A DNA stretch of 64,000 bases from Zeugodacus cucurbitae (GCF_028554725.1 NC_071671.1:9358001-9422000); one strand, 5' to 3'. Shown: positions 26,190 through 38,655, counted from the first letter of the stretch. Program-made: numbers and translations. The notes: a model not told the origin generated them from the letters alone.

Positions 26190-26554
26190 AGATAAAAAAG
26201 GGAGATATTTGGTCGAGTAGTTTCTGAGATATAGTTTTTTACTCATAAGTGGGCGACGCCACGCCCATTTTCCATTAAAAAAAAATCTGTGGGCAGCTTT
26301 TTTCTGCAAAATTTAATGTTTCTGATGTTTTTTGTTAGTGAGTTAATGCACTTTTAGTAATTTTCAACATAACCTTTGTATGGGGGGTGGGCGTGGTTAT
26401 CGGTTTTTAACCGATTTCACCTATTTTTATGGGGTGTAATGGGGTACGTAAGGGAAATGACAGTAGAAAGATTGCTTGATATAGCTCTAATAGTTTACGA
26501 AATAGGTACAAAAAACTGAATAGGGGGCGGGTGAAAACTGTTAAATTTAATATT

Positions 26555-26567
26555 GTTTGACAGGTTA
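26555..26567. repeat. Target-site duplication, left copy
   Basis: GTTTGACAGGTTA here is repeated exactly at 27317-27329. The pair flanks the LINE tail between them. Confidence 0.7.
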
Positions 26568-27316
26568 GGTTAGATTATGTTATATATATATATATATACC
26601 AGTGATACAGATGGAGTGCCTTCACGCATTCTCTGAGTAGTAGGTAGGTAGGTATGAGTGCTGCCATATCATTTTATGGCCCAATTAGCACTAGATGTGC
26701 CATTTTGATACACTGTTCGCAGACCTTATAATTTACTGTTGTCCCGTTTCATCTTTCCGTTCAAACCACTTTGTGTTTTCGATGAAACTACTTATATCCG
26801 ATATGTTTTTAGTTGATATCCATTCAAGGCTTAATGCCTGAAGGCTTCCTAGTGTCTTGTGTCGTATCTGCGATAGGGCTGGACATTCACAGAGAAAATG
26901 GAAAATTGTTTCCTTATTTCCCTCCAGTTCACAGCCTCGACAAATGTTATTATAGGGTATACCCATTTTCATTGCATGTTCTCCAAATGGCCAATGACCT
27001 GTTAGAGTAGCTGTAAGTCTGAAAATACTTTTCCTGGACCTATTTAATAATACCGTAGATCTAGTCTTATCATATTTTGGCCATGTCTGTTTAGCTATTT
27101 TATATTTTGTTGTATTCTTCCATCTGTTCTCTGCTAATTGTTCCAATTAAATGTTGAGCTCTCTTTTGATCGTTCCTAGAGGGCATAGAATTGGCTCAGC
27201 TTCGGATTCGTCTAGAACGGCTCCTGCTTTTGCCAACTCGTCTGCCCTTTCGTTACCGAAGATGTTCCTATGGCCGGGAACCCAGACTAAGTCTCTCTGA
27301 GTAGTAGTCATCATTC
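26568..27316 (-). mobile_element. 5'-truncated LINE with RNase H and C-terminal domain
   Basis: On the - strand, RNase H sequence (DLVWVPGHRNIFGNERADEL, about 27287-27228) runs in frame into a C-terminal domain with HWPFGEHAMKMGIPY and a Cys/His knuckle CRGCELEG...HFLCECPAL (ORF 27146-26733). One in-frame TAA near 27147 separates them. This order is typical of I/Jockey-group LINEs with RNase H. The 3' end is a (TA)n tract (26581-26598), and exact 13-bp direct repeats flank the insertion. Confidence 0.85.
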
Positions 27317-27329
27317 GTTTGACAGGTTA

Positions 27330-28100
27330 AGTTGTTATCGATAATATCGAGAAAGCGAATTTCAACTGAAATGGAGTAGGGTTGAAAAGTGAAGTTTGAG
27401 TGAACCAGATCGCATGGATTTGTTATTGTGAAGGCAGTGCAAGCAAGAAAAGATTAGGAGGTCGTTTTTTACTTGGCTCATTTCCTATCTCTGGTTTTAA
27501 AGCGATTAATGTAATCCCAGTGTTGGTTAAGAGAATTTCGAAATCCGTTTCCACGACAGTCGGTTCTACGTAACCAGAACGGACCCGGACCCGCTACAAC
27601 ACAACAGAATTACGAAGTATTTAAATTTAACAATAACGGGGAGCGTTGTTTAATCAATTTCGGTTATATATTGGTTTTTCTAGAAATATTTTCGAAGTCA
27701 AAGAAAGTTCCATGGGGTTCTGCAACATTTTAATATTCCAATTTAATTCCACACAGTTTCTTTATAACTACATTCCATTAAAATAATTACTATTTGTAAT
27801 AATGGAATGCCAAAAACTAAAATACAATATAAATATCTATATTATAAGCAAACATTTTGAATATTTTCAATATCTAAACTATGCCAATACTTTTACAAAC
27901 TTGTTTAATAATTAAAACTGTGTTTAACTGTATATATTGCAATAACAACATCGAACATTTTTTTGTGTTTACAACGTTTTTTGCAAGCAAGAAGACATAT
28001 TTATTACATACATATTCAATAGGAGCATTTTGAAGCTGCCCAGCGTTAGCGATTAGCAAATTGCCATTCGAGTGTAATGGACTTGATTACAAATAATTAA
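27330..28100. other. Intergenic, between the LINE and the EFR3 3' end
   Basis: AT-rich sequence with no supported gene. The part near 27,780-28,100 is probably the 3' UTR of EFR3 on the - strand. Confidence 0.4.
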
Positions 28101-31100
28101 TTAATAATAGAACAATTCGGGGAAATTCGTCTCGTAAATCGGTTTTTCTGCTTGCAGCTGCTGCGTTTTAATATCGCTTTGGGTTATCTGACGCTCCACT
28201 GCCAGCGAATTGAATAGGTCATTTAGGCGATTTTGTATAAGATCATGCTATGAAGACAGAATTTTAAATTATTTATTAATATTTTCTGCATATTTCCTAG
28301 AAAGACACTTACTTTGGGCTCTGTGCGTCGTACCAAGTCCTCAAAATTACCCTCACGGAAGGTGCGCACTATCTGCAATTGCTTTTCGCGCTGTTCACGC
28401 TTCATCGCCTCGGAGGGTTCAGCTAAGGCACGTTTCATGGCCTCAAAATTGTATTCGGGTGCAAGGATTTTCTGCAAAAGCAATTAAGAATTTAGAAACA
28501 TCAAATGTTGACCTCTTTGAATTTCTGTTTCTGTTACAACCTTCGAAACGCCTGGTGAACTCGTAACACTATCGCCATCGGCATTATATGCCGTCAAATC
28601 TGCTGAACTATTACGCTGCGGTAACTGTGGATTGCTCACTGTGTCCACCCAGGAGTGGCGGTGTGCCGGGTTATCGGTTTGATTTAGTGCATATGGTGTA
28701 CCGGTTTGCAAACGGTTCGAGTCCATGCCGGCATTTTGTAGATTTTCGGCCAGTGCGATTTTATCGATGGTCAGATGTGGTAAGCCTAGGTTCATTTTCG
28801 AAGTTGTCGTCTTTTTCGGATCCAAAAGTGGTGGTAGAAAATATGGTGCCTCCTCTTTTCTTGCGTCGATTATCTTCTGCGCATATTCAAGCAAGTTATT
28901 TACGCCAGTGACGCGTGAAATCAACGACATCAATGCGATGGCAATGCAATGTAAATTGCACTTATGCACGGCTTCCAATTCCAAATCGGCTGTGAGTGCG
29001 ATCTGTTGAATGCTGCGGGAAACAAAAATCAAATTTTGTAGAATGACTGTAGTATTAGAAAATTAAGAAAGGGGTTTCGTTTATCGAGTGTCTGACCATA
29101 GTGAGAACATAACGTCGGCCCTCTTGTTAAGGCATGAGACTCACTCCCTCCTAAACCAAATACGATAAAAGTTCTGAACCAGCAAGCCTAAATTAATTGA
29201 AATCGAAGTAATCTAACAGGAGACCCAGGAAAAGAGCTATATCGACAGGTAAATGAGTGTTAGATGAGTGGGGTTTAGGGGGCATGCATAAAGGAAGTTA
29301 GTGTCATGCGGAGACTCTTTGCATGCAGGATATATATTGTGTATGTTGGTGTTCAGTCTGGATAGGTAGGAGTATAAACTGCTACAGTATCAAGAATGAA
29401 GTTGCGCGAGGCAACTCGAATTCTGTGTTTGCGATGGGTGGTGTTTTATCTCCAAGTACGCCATTCTCGGTGAGGGAGTCGATGAAGGTGTTAATGGCTC
29501 CTCTGTGAATGGCGTTCAGTGCTTGTCGAAAGTCTCTTCCATCCGAAGTCCGGTCGGTATAGTCCTGTATATCGTCGACGTATTTCAGGAAGGTAGCAAG
29601 TCTGAAGCTTCCCCAGCTGCGCCTTAATGCATCCAGGCGACCATATAGGAGCTGCGTAGTTCATGACCAGCCGGCCCGTAGCCTGGTAAGTTGCCAGTAA
29701 CGTTTCTTAGCTTTATCCCATATGCTGCCGGCTAGCGACTTGCGGATTTTGTTGCGCCTCTGCTCCTTGGTAACAAACGCGGTCATATGGGAAGTGAAAG
29801 AGTACAGGCTATCCAGCGTAACACCCAAAATTTTGGGGTTTTTAACAGTCGGATGCCATCGACAAAAACGTTCAGGTCCAGACTGTACTCTTTCGACCCG
29901 TTGGTCAAAAAAGACGCTGTGGATTTGGTAGAGGAGACTGTTAGGCTCCTAGCAGTGAAGAAGAGAGAAAAGTCGAGGAAGCAGCCGTTCGAACACATGT
30001 CATTGATTGAATTGCCCGATGACATTACCGTGCAATCATCGACGTAAGAGGGGACTGAGAAGTCACCTTCACCGTTACACAATTTGTAATTGAAGATTTC
30101 TTATAAAGCACATATATAAATACGAGATACTCACCCCAAAATGAATAGCAAGAATTCTTGTACGGTTTCGCCACAAGCCATTTCGACAATCAGTAAAGCT
30201 GCCGTATTGTAGCTGGATATAAGCGAGTCAATGCGATCCGACAGCGCCATACTATCGATCAGCGCCTGCATTATATTGGCGCCATATTTATGCGTGAATA
30301 TTATGTCAGAGCGCGATGGTGGCTCTTGCGACAATGCTGCATAGGGCTTCACAGTCACATGACTGAGCACTTTTTCGTTCTGGTGGCGATCGAGCAAGGC
30401 CTGGAAGATCTGCATAACGATGACACGTGTAGGGTCGTGTGGTGCGCGTGCCATCTTCAATAAGGGCTGTAAGAAGGATGCCGGGAAGGCCTTCTCAAAT
30501 GAAACTGTGCTGTACTGTGTGCCAACTTTCAAAAGGGATTTCAAAAGTATATTCTGTAGCATTTGATCGCTTTTGCTTTTCTTCGACAGATCGGGTACAG
30601 TATTCATAATGAATAACATTATTTCAATTTTCTGATAATCCGGATGATGATTGGCGAATTCGCCAAGCGCATTAATGAGTGCCTCTTGATATTGAGATTC
30701 TTCGGCGGTGATTTCTGTTGTTGTGCTGACGCTGGTGCGCAAATGTGTAAGCAAATTATTAATAATGTCCAAGGCGGAGGGACCAACACTTTCGCCAGCG
30801 GCGATTGCGATTATCTTCGAGAGTACAACAGCTAAAGATGTGCGCGTCTTCGGTGATGACTTGAAATTGTTATCCAAATGTTGCATTAAAGTCTCCACAA
30901 CTGTGTATGAATACTGCGGCTGTATGGAGATCATAACAATGCGAAAGGTGTGTATAGCGAATGTGTTCGGCACCCATAATTCGTGACGATCCAAATGACT
31001 GTTGGCAGAGAATGTGTTATTTAGAAGTACTTTCCGACTTTTGTAGGAATTTACTCACGTGAGAAGTGGCTTCAAGACACTGCGTATATGACCAAATGAG

Positions 31101-32870
31101 GCGCGTCCAACAAGTTCGCGTAGCACTTCTTCGGCCAGCACTGGTGGTGTGACATGTGTTGCGTCTTCAACGGGTGTTAAGTCACCGGACTGCGGAAATG
31201 TTAATATTAGTAATTTTATTCTAAACAACAAAAAAACTAAATATTTTTTCTACAACAACAAACTAAGTCTTGGCGAATAAATACCATGATTCATATTAAC
31301 AAAATAAATTTTACCGCTATTAAATTTTTCTTCACAAACAAAACGTTCACGCAAAACTTTTTCAGCGGCATGCAATTTTCGAAATTAAGAAAACATATTT
31401 TTTCATTAAAACATATTAACAACATAAATTAACGCCTTTTTTAATTATCAAATATTGACATTAAACTCACCTGCATGTTGAACAGCAATGACGGTACTAT
31501 TTTTTCCATATGCACTTTGTCCCATATGTTCTCAACCAAATCATCGGAGACCGTCTTACGTATGACACCCTGCAGACCCTTAATACCGGCTAGGCGTATG
31601 CTATCGCGGAATTCGACATTGTCATGGTTGCCGTGACACATAGCAGAGAATTTCGATATAAAGAAATCATAACGGCGATGATAAGAAGGCGTGTCCTCAT
31701 TAATATTTGCAAACTTAACGAACTGTAACGGAATTAATACGAAAATTCACAATTTTTGAAACTTTAAAATTTGAAAATAATTGTAATAAAAAAATATTGG
31801 CACTTTTTACACTTAATTTTTTAAAAAATATTGAACTTTAAAATTAGAAGTTTTTTGTATTAAAACTGCACTTTTTACACTTAATTTTTTACAAGAATAC
31901 TGAACCGATCTTTGAAAGCATAATATTAAACACTGCTATTGCTATCGTACGGCTCACGTCTATTAAACTTACGTAGTGTTATGTTGTGCACACAATATTT
32001 ATTTGTATATCAATATCAATAAAACTACTGTAGAATATCAAGATAAGCACTAATTTATACTAGTATTTGTGACTTATCTTACCGAATTGGTAGCCATAAT
32101 TTGTAGATTGGGATTAGTGTCTTCCAATAATTTCTGTACCATACGCAAAAAAGACTCAACGAATAAATTCAATGTAGTCTGTGCATGACAAGCTTGCAGT
32201 AGTAAGTCCATTGCTTCCATGGCGATTTCTACAAACCTATTTGTGTAAAAAAAGTATTAATAACTTCTACTTATATTGTCTTTAAAATACTCACTTGTAA
32301 CGTTTACGATTGATGTCCTTACTAGCCTTTTGATACAAATATTCACCAATTCGATCCAGCTTATCTGGTGAACTGAGCGAATAAAATGTTAATTTCTCCA
32401 TGTTTGATTTGACTAGACCATCTTCAGGATTTACGGGAAAAATGTTGTCCACCAGGCGCTTGTAGCGCGGCCGTAGTGCTGAGCAACAACCACAACAACC
32501 TAGAAGAAAATTGTTGAAACAGTTAAATTAAATGTGCAAATAATTCAAGCTTATTTTTTGAGCTTCAAATAAATAACAAAACTTACGAAACATTTCAGTG
32601 CACTAAATTAACTATCGTTATATGTAAGTAAGTGTATATGTATTCCAATTAGACTTTGCAATTTTTAACAATTGCTCTTTAGTTGTGAATCGTAGGAATA
32701 GTTCTAACAAAATCACAAATGTATAGACGTATGTAGTAACAGCTATGAGCAGTCGGTATGTTTGTGATTGTTTTGCAAATATTTTATCGCAATCTTGCCA
32801 TGACTCAATATAATTTTCTCTCTTAAAATTGTGTTTCCAGCAGTTTGTAATAAGATTGCTTACCAGGCAT
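28101..32870 (-). CDS. stmA: EFR3 homolog (stambha A / rolling blackout), 9 coding exons
   Basis: Coding exons are complement(join(28101..28247, 28313..28471, 28538..29012, 30135..30998, 31059..31189, 31471..31722, 32083..32236, 32295..32499, 32864..32870)), 797 residues. The first exon supplies only MP and part of G. Exon 2 opens with Cys4, 5, 7 and 8 (MPGCCGCCSALRPRYKRLV), the palmitoylation cluster that anchors EFR3 to the plasma membrane. An alpha-helical armadillo/HEAT-like body follows (AGIKGLQGVIRKTVSDDLVE, PHDPTRVIVMQIFQALLDRH). The conserved C-terminal block is NFEAMKRALAEPSEAMKREQ and LQIVRTFREGNFEDLVRRTE. EFR3 recruits PI4KIIIalpha via TTC7 to make plasma-membrane PI4P; in flies stmA/rbo acts in synaptic transmission and phototransduction. 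The exon 7 donor (GTT|GTAACA) is weak and could be three bases off; read-through there ends at 28484. An alternative first exon exists at 32587-32593. Confidence 0.95.
29205..30082 (-). mobile_element. LINE reverse-transcriptase remnant in an EFR3 intron
   Basis: The - strand ORF 30082-29783 contains YVDD (about 30046-30035), then FFTARSLTVSSTKS and LNVFVDGIRLLKTPK. This is the catalytic and post-catalytic part of a Jockey-like reverse transcriptase. Downstream sequence to about 29205 is decayed and matches 12140-12650. It lies wholly within the intron 29013-30134, in the same orientation as the gene. Confidence 0.8.
32587..32593 (-). CDS. stmA: Candidate alternative first coding exon of EFR3
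   Basis: On the - strand ATGTTTC is followed directly by a perfect GTAAGT donor (32586-32581). Like the distal first exon it contributes 7 nt and ends in phase 1. Joining to the 32499 acceptor gives MFRCCGCCSALRPRYKRLV in place of MPGCCGCC. The palmitoylated cysteines are retained in both versions. This implies two promoters with different N-terminal residues; it is based on splice signals only. Confidence 0.55.
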
Positions 32871-33273
32871 TTTGTGCTCAACGTTAGTATATATATATAT
32901 ATTCAAAAACACACAAATTCGCTTATATTTTTCCAAAGTTCACTTCACTAATTTACAATTTCTTCACAATGTTTATTCGATAAATCCAAACGAATCAGCT
33001 GGTGTGAAGAATGACGAATTTGTATCCACAATTAAAAGTTGCCACTCTGTTTCATTATACGAAAAGCAACGGGTGATTCAAATATTATGAAAAGTATAAT
33101 ATAAAATTTTAGCAATATTGCAATTTTTAAATAAATATTTTTTTTTTATTGGCATATCATATATTATACGAGAGAAATTTAGAAAAACGATTGTTGAAGC
33201 AGTTCGTTAACGAAGTAACTTCTAAGAGTGATTTACATTCAAAAAGTTACTGGCAAGGCCATTTGGTGTAATT

Positions 33274-34290
33274 ATTTTTATACTCTCTCGCAACAAAAGT
33301 TGCTAAGAGAGTATTATAGTTTTGTCCACAAAACGGTTGTTTGTAAGTCCTAAAACTAAACGAGTTCGATATAGGGTTATATATACCAAAGTGATCAGGG
33401 TGACGAGTAAAGTTCAAATCCGGATGTCTGTCTGTCCGTCCGTCCGTCTGTCCGTCCGTGCAAGCTGTAACTTGAGTAAAAATTGAGATATCCTAATGAA
33501 ACTTGGAACACGTGTTCCTTGGCACCATAAGAAGGTTAAGTTCGAAGATGGGCGGAATCGGACCACTGGCACGCCCACAAAATGGCGACAACCAAAAACA
33601 CATAAAGAGCTATAACTAAGCCATAAATAAAACTATGAAAATAAAATTTGGCATATAGGATCGCATTATAATAGTAATTTTTTTTGGAAAAGTGGGCGTG
33701 GCCCCGCCCCCAAATAGGTTTATTGTATATATCTTGCAAACCAGTAAAGCTATATAAACCAAACTTTCTGCAATCGTTTCTTTTAGCTGTTTTCTTATAC
33801 AGTCCAAAAATGAAAGAAATCGGATAATAACCACGCCCACCTCCCATACAAAGGTTAGGTTGAAAATGACTAAAAGTGCGTTAACTCACTAACGAGAAAC
33901 GTCAGAAACACCAAATTTAACATAAAAAATGGCAGAAGGAAGCTGCACTGAGATTTTTTTACAAAATGGAAAATGGGCGTGGCGTCGCTCACTTATGGAT
34001 CAAAAACCATATCTCAGGAACTACTCGACAGATTTCAATGAAATTCGGTATATAATATTTTCTTAACACCCTGATGACACTGGTGGGATATGGGCGAAAT
34101 CGGTTCACAACTACGCCTACTTCCCATATAACTCAATTTTGAATCACTTTTCAAGGCCCCTGATATCAAACACGAAGAACTCCTGTGCCTAAGGGTAATT
34201 TTTCACCGAAAATATAGGTAAATCTCTAAATAAATTGCGAGAGTATAAAATGTTCGGTTGCACCCGAACTTATCCTTTCCTTACTTGTTT
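33274..34290 (+). mobile_element. Family A repeat, copy 2
   Basis: Both termini are present: TTTTTATACTCTCTCGCAAC with its hairpin partner GTTGCTAAGAGAGTA at the left, and GTTCGGTTGCACCCGAACTT then CTTACTTGTTTTTT at the right. A (GTCTGTCC)n-type tract lies at 33426-33462. It is shorter than the 18448 copy because of internal deletion around 34150. Confidence 0.8.
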
Positions 34291-36073
34291 TTTTGCTGTT
34301 TTCTATATGGAATATACCATATTGATGTTTAATATTTTTATATATAATATTTTTGGCTTAAAGTAGAAGAAAACTTGTTACTTACATGTTGGATCTGTGC
34401 ATTTCTGCACAAAAGTATCGAAAAATTCCGGTAATTCAACTGGTTCGAAACAGCAACGTATTAACGCCATTCGTTTTACCTTTCCGGAGACGGAACGATG
34501 TCCGTTATAGTCTCCAAGATGTGTTTGAATTAATGACAATGGATTATTCTGGAATTACGATTTCACATTGTAAGACAAATCGATCGCTAACCAAATTGAG
34601 TTTGAATAAATTCAACGTAGGTAGAAAGACGAGATACTCAATGGACTCTATATTTTTCTTTTGAGCTTTACTTCAGCATCTTCAAAAATTATATTTATGA
34701 GAACTACAATGATATTTATAATATTCTTGAAATTTTTCCCTCAAAAAAGTATGCGTTTCTATCCTAATTCCTTACAGAGTCATAGCCCTTAAAGTGGTTC
34801 CCAATAAGTCAGCATTCAAAATTTAAAAAAATTATATTTTTGAGAACTGTGATGATATTTATAATCTCCTTGAGATATATCCTTCATAAAAGTCTGCGTT
34901 TCTGTTCTAATTCCTTACAGAGTCATCGCCCTTAAAGTGGTTCCCAATAATACCGAGAGGTGGATATTGTTATTATTAATTTTTTTTATTTTTCTTCCTC
35001 TCGAGTCGTATGGGAAAGACATTCAATGTTCAACGAGTTTCTCAGATAGTTCTAATAGCTAATGAAGGATCTGAAATATAAATTTTAAAGCAGGACTATG
35101 TCTAAGATACTATCCTAACATGTCATATTTTTCCCCCAGTGGAACTCTGAACCACATTTTAATTTTGAAGCTTTATTGGTTACAGAGTTATAGCAGTTCA
35201 ACTGTTCATAAAACCGTTATACAGTTTTTCATCAAGTGTGAGGACATGAATATTAGCATATTCGATTTTAGCAACACGTTGGCCTAAGGGCATGATGAAG
35301 GATATTCTTTCTCGTCTACTTTTAGTTGTTTCTAAGGCTAGGTCTCTCCCTATCTCCATAGAACGTGAGTATAAATGTGTGTCGTCTGTTTGCAATGGAT
35401 CTATCCAATTATAAGAAAGCACTTTCTAAGAAACTCCTCCAACTATACCAAAATTTCTACAAACCCGTCATTACCTCTCCACACCACCTCTATATACCTG
35501 GAATATACAGTTTTCCGTCAGTTAATTTCTCCGATAATTATATATTTTATTGCCAAACTTTACGCCGGTCACCTTAAAATATTTGTTATTTATGTAATTG
35601 CTTTTGTTTTGGTGGCACTTTCTCAAATCTCACAAGTGTGGAGTGCACGTTTTTATACACTTCACTCTCACCCCCTTCTCACAGACACCAGCACATGTGT
35701 AATAGCATTGGAGAATGCTTCTTTGAATGACATGTGCCACTTAAGCAATAAACAGTTAATTTTTACAAAATTTCCACAATAATTTCTCACTTTTTTCGCT
35801 TTTTATTAGGGTTTGATTACCGATTTTTCACGACACTCAATAAGGACTGAACGCCTAAATGCAGTTTGCACCAAAGCTCTACGGTATTTTTAAGGCTTCG
35901 GTTTCTATAACAAAAGCTTTAGAGGTCATATGGTTAAAGCTCTGGAAGTCAGCTGGCAAAATATGGAGATTCTTGTATGGAGAGAATGTGTGTGCTTGTG
36001 TGTGTATTTACCCAGTAAACCTTTTAGCTGGAATTTATGAAAATTAAAGGATGGAAGAGTTATATCTATAATA
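34291..36073. other. Intergenic with a local 143-bp tandem duplication
   Basis: Copies at about 34670-34811 and 34812-34954 share TTCCTTACAGAGTCAT and CCCTTAAAGTGGTTCCCAAT. ORFs at 34386-34664 (+) and 35198-35422 (-) encode nothing I recognise and could be chance or decayed mobile sequence. Confidence 0.5.
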
Positions 36074-37070
36074 TAACAAGCAAGGAAGGACTAAGTTCGG
36101 GTGTAACCGAACATTTCATACTCTCGCAATTTATTTATTTAATTTTATTAAGATTTGACCCATAATTCGACATAATGTCAAAAGGAATAACGAATATCAT
36201 CCTATATATTATATGGGGACTGCGGTAATTCATAAACCGATTTCACGCATTTTCACCAACAAGGTACACTGACTAAGACTATACGCTCATTTACTTTGAC
36301 TAAGATATTTCACATATTAACCGGTTTACAAGGTACTAAGCCCATCGTATTTTTGAAAAACCCATAATTAGGTATATGGAAGCTTGGGGAAATTATGACT
36401 CGTTTTAACCAATTTTGATTCAGAGACACGCTATTAGAAGAAAAAGATTCCCTCTAAATTACATTAAAATATCTGAGAGATTTACCGTTATTTTCGGTAA
36501 AAAATTACCCTTAAGCGCTGAGTTCTTCATGTTCGATAACCGGGGCATTGAAAAGTTATAGTCCGGTTTCGACAATTTTTCCACAAGTGATGTCACAGCT
36601 CAAATACAGTATTTGTGTAAAGTTTTATTCCGAGATCTTCATTGGTTCCTTCAATTCAAAATTGGGTTCTATGGGAAGTAGGCGTGGTTGTGAACCGATT
36701 TCATCCATTTTCCACACGTGTCTTTAGGGTGTCATGAAAATATTATATACCTAGTTTCATTAAAATCGGTCGAGTAGTTCCTGAGATATGGTTTTTGGCC
36801 CATAAATGGGTGACGTCACGTCCATTTTTCATTTTTTTTTTAACTGAGTGCAGCTTCCTTCTACCAGTTCTTCTGTAAAATTTAGTGTTTCTGATGTTTT
36901 CCATTATTGAATTAACGCACTTTTCGTAATTTTCAATATAATATAATAATGGGTGTGGTTATAATCCGATTTCCTCCATTTTTAGACTGTATAAGGAAAT
37001 GCCGGTTTTCGCCATTCGCCATCGTATAAAAATTTAGAAATTTCTACCTGTATATGTCTTACGGGAACGT
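36074..37070 (-). mobile_element. Family A repeat, copy 3 (5' part missing)
   Basis: It begins at its 3' terminus with AACAAGCAAGGAAGGAC and the hairpin AGTTCGGGTGTAACCGAACA, then ATACTCTCGCAATTTATTTA. The body matches the 18448 copy in reverse. The hairpin-and-GTCY 5' end is absent. Confidence 0.75.
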
Positions 37071-37089
37071 GATAAAAAGTATCCCATAT

Positions 37090-37515
37090 CCTTTTCACGG
37101 TCCTAAGGCTGGTTGGTTGAAAAGGGAGACGAAGAGAGCCTGACCGCAAGAGGCCGCACTTAGGCCATTATTAAGCGCATAGTGCTCCCCGAAGGTACCC
37201 TGATAAGCATCAACTGAACAACTCTGTCGATTTAACGAAGCTACTGAGTTTATACCATCCCCTATGCTGCATAATTTCTCTCAGATTAGAGTAATGGGAG
37301 CCTTGGAAGATATCTCTTCATAACCGACAGAAGGCCGGGCATTCGCAGAGATAATGTTCTAGTGTCTCGTCATCTTCCGTCATTTCCTTCTATTCCTATA
37401 TGACCGGGTACCCAGATAATTATAAATGAGTTTTCTCCCGCTAGTCTATTAATTGCCTCTTTGCATGATCTGATGCATTGAGACTTCGTAAGTTTCTGAG
37501 TTATAAATATGTCGT
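37090..37515 (-). mobile_element. Internally deleted LINE RNase H/C-terminal fragment
   Basis: The - strand reads RLAGENSFIIIWVPGHIGIE, the end of an RNase H domain, then after a frame shift EDDETLEHYLCECPAFC, the Cys knuckle of the C-terminal domain. The intervening domain is lost, so an internal deletion joined them. It belongs to a different LINE family from the one at 26568. Confidence 0.7.
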
Positions 37516-38655
37516 TAGTTACAACACGACTTTCTTTTAGATATATAGATTACAAATTGTTTGCATGGGAGGGAGTTTTGTAACCGTCCCTTGTACTTCA
37601 AGGAATATTCTAAAAAATCAAATTAACGAAATCGATTCAGTGTTCTCGAGATTATATATTGTTATTATGGACTAACGACATTTTGTGGGTGCGGTATATT
37701 AATATGTATGCTGTGTATAGAACTTACTGTTCCATAGAAACTTGACTCTTCCTTACATATGTTTTCATTCATATACTAAGTCTTCGTTTATGATGTAATT
37801 AAACACTCTTAAATAATAAACTTCTCATACAGTTATATTCTATATGCTATGTTTGTATAGATTACAGATGTGTGTCGTATTCACTGTGGTGTCATTTTAG
37901 GAGTGTGCAATATCACTACGCTGGTCACGGGTTCTGAGCCAGTGCTGGTAAAAATTTAATTATTTTTTTCAAATAGTGATCAGCTTCTTGATAGACAAGG
38001 GCAAAACGCCGAAGGTATTTCTGTTATAAAAAAACTTCTTAAAATATCTATAATCTACAATAGTTGTATAAATTGTCGTTGAAATCCCAAAAATTCGACG
38101 ATAATGAAAACTGAGCTAATTTATTTATGTAAAAATCTAGAAATAAAACAGTGAATTATTTCATAGTCTCTTAGAAACGGTTATTAGTCCGTAGGCCTAG
38201 TAAAGCCTTGTGACCTCTTTCTCCACATATTTGATGTAGATCACAACTTACGATTCCCGGAAAACGCTTCAGATACAACACTACTCGCCTTTTTCTGTGC
38301 ATGTTTCAGTGTAAGTTCGCGGGGTTCCCCTGTTTCAATTGCTCCTTGATGTCAGTGACCTGTGATCTCTGGACCAATGGGTCTAAGCTTCATCGATGGC
38401 CACGAAATGGCGCAGAAAGGGTTGTGCTTTTTGTTTACTACGAGTCCGATTTTATTTTGCATTTAATCTGCGATCTGGATCTGTTGCGATATTGCTGCAT
38501 CGAACCGCTCTCGTGAATTGATAAGTGCGTAAGTAAAGTTCGGTTGCGCTCGGCCTAAGCACCTCCTTACAAGTGCGCCAACAGAGCTAACTCAAACTGA
38601 AACTCACTTTCAGTTCAGTTGAATTTGAAGTCTTACAACTTAAAGTTCGCCACAA
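37516..38655. other. Gene-poor interval, possible decayed mariner on the - strand
   Basis: No intact gene. Between about 38230 and 38410 the - strand read in shifting frames recalls the middle of a mariner transposase, but frames are broken and the match is weak. A hairpin AAGTTCGGTTGCGCTCGG near 38536 resembles the family A 3' end. Confidence 0.3.

Larger units (their letters stand above)
24446..26554 (-). mobile_element. Family A repeat split by later insertions
   Basis: A short family A piece (about 24446-24481, TGGTTGTGAACCGATTTCG) stops where a family B element begins. Family A text resumes at about 26193 (GGTCGAGTAGTTTCTGAGAT) and runs to about 26554. In the intact copy at 36074 these two pieces lie within about 100 bp of each other, so B and mariner sequences have been added between them. 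Confidence 0.6.

Noticed and set aside
28588..28911. Plus-strand ORFs across EFR3 exons (28210-29009, 30644-30986)
   Set aside because: They are antisense shadows of well-supported EFR3 coding exons.
33426..33462. CRISPR-like or microsatellite array (GTCTGTCC units)
   Set aside because: It is the short GTCY tract internal to family A, with no spacers, and this is an animal nuclear genome.
37890..37950. tRNA-like stretch with GGTTCTGAGCC
   Set aside because: B-box match is poor and there is no paired acceptor stem.
38230..38410. Decayed mariner transposase on the minus strand
   Set aside because: Only scattered residues match and the frame changes repeatedly; not strong enough to list as its own element.
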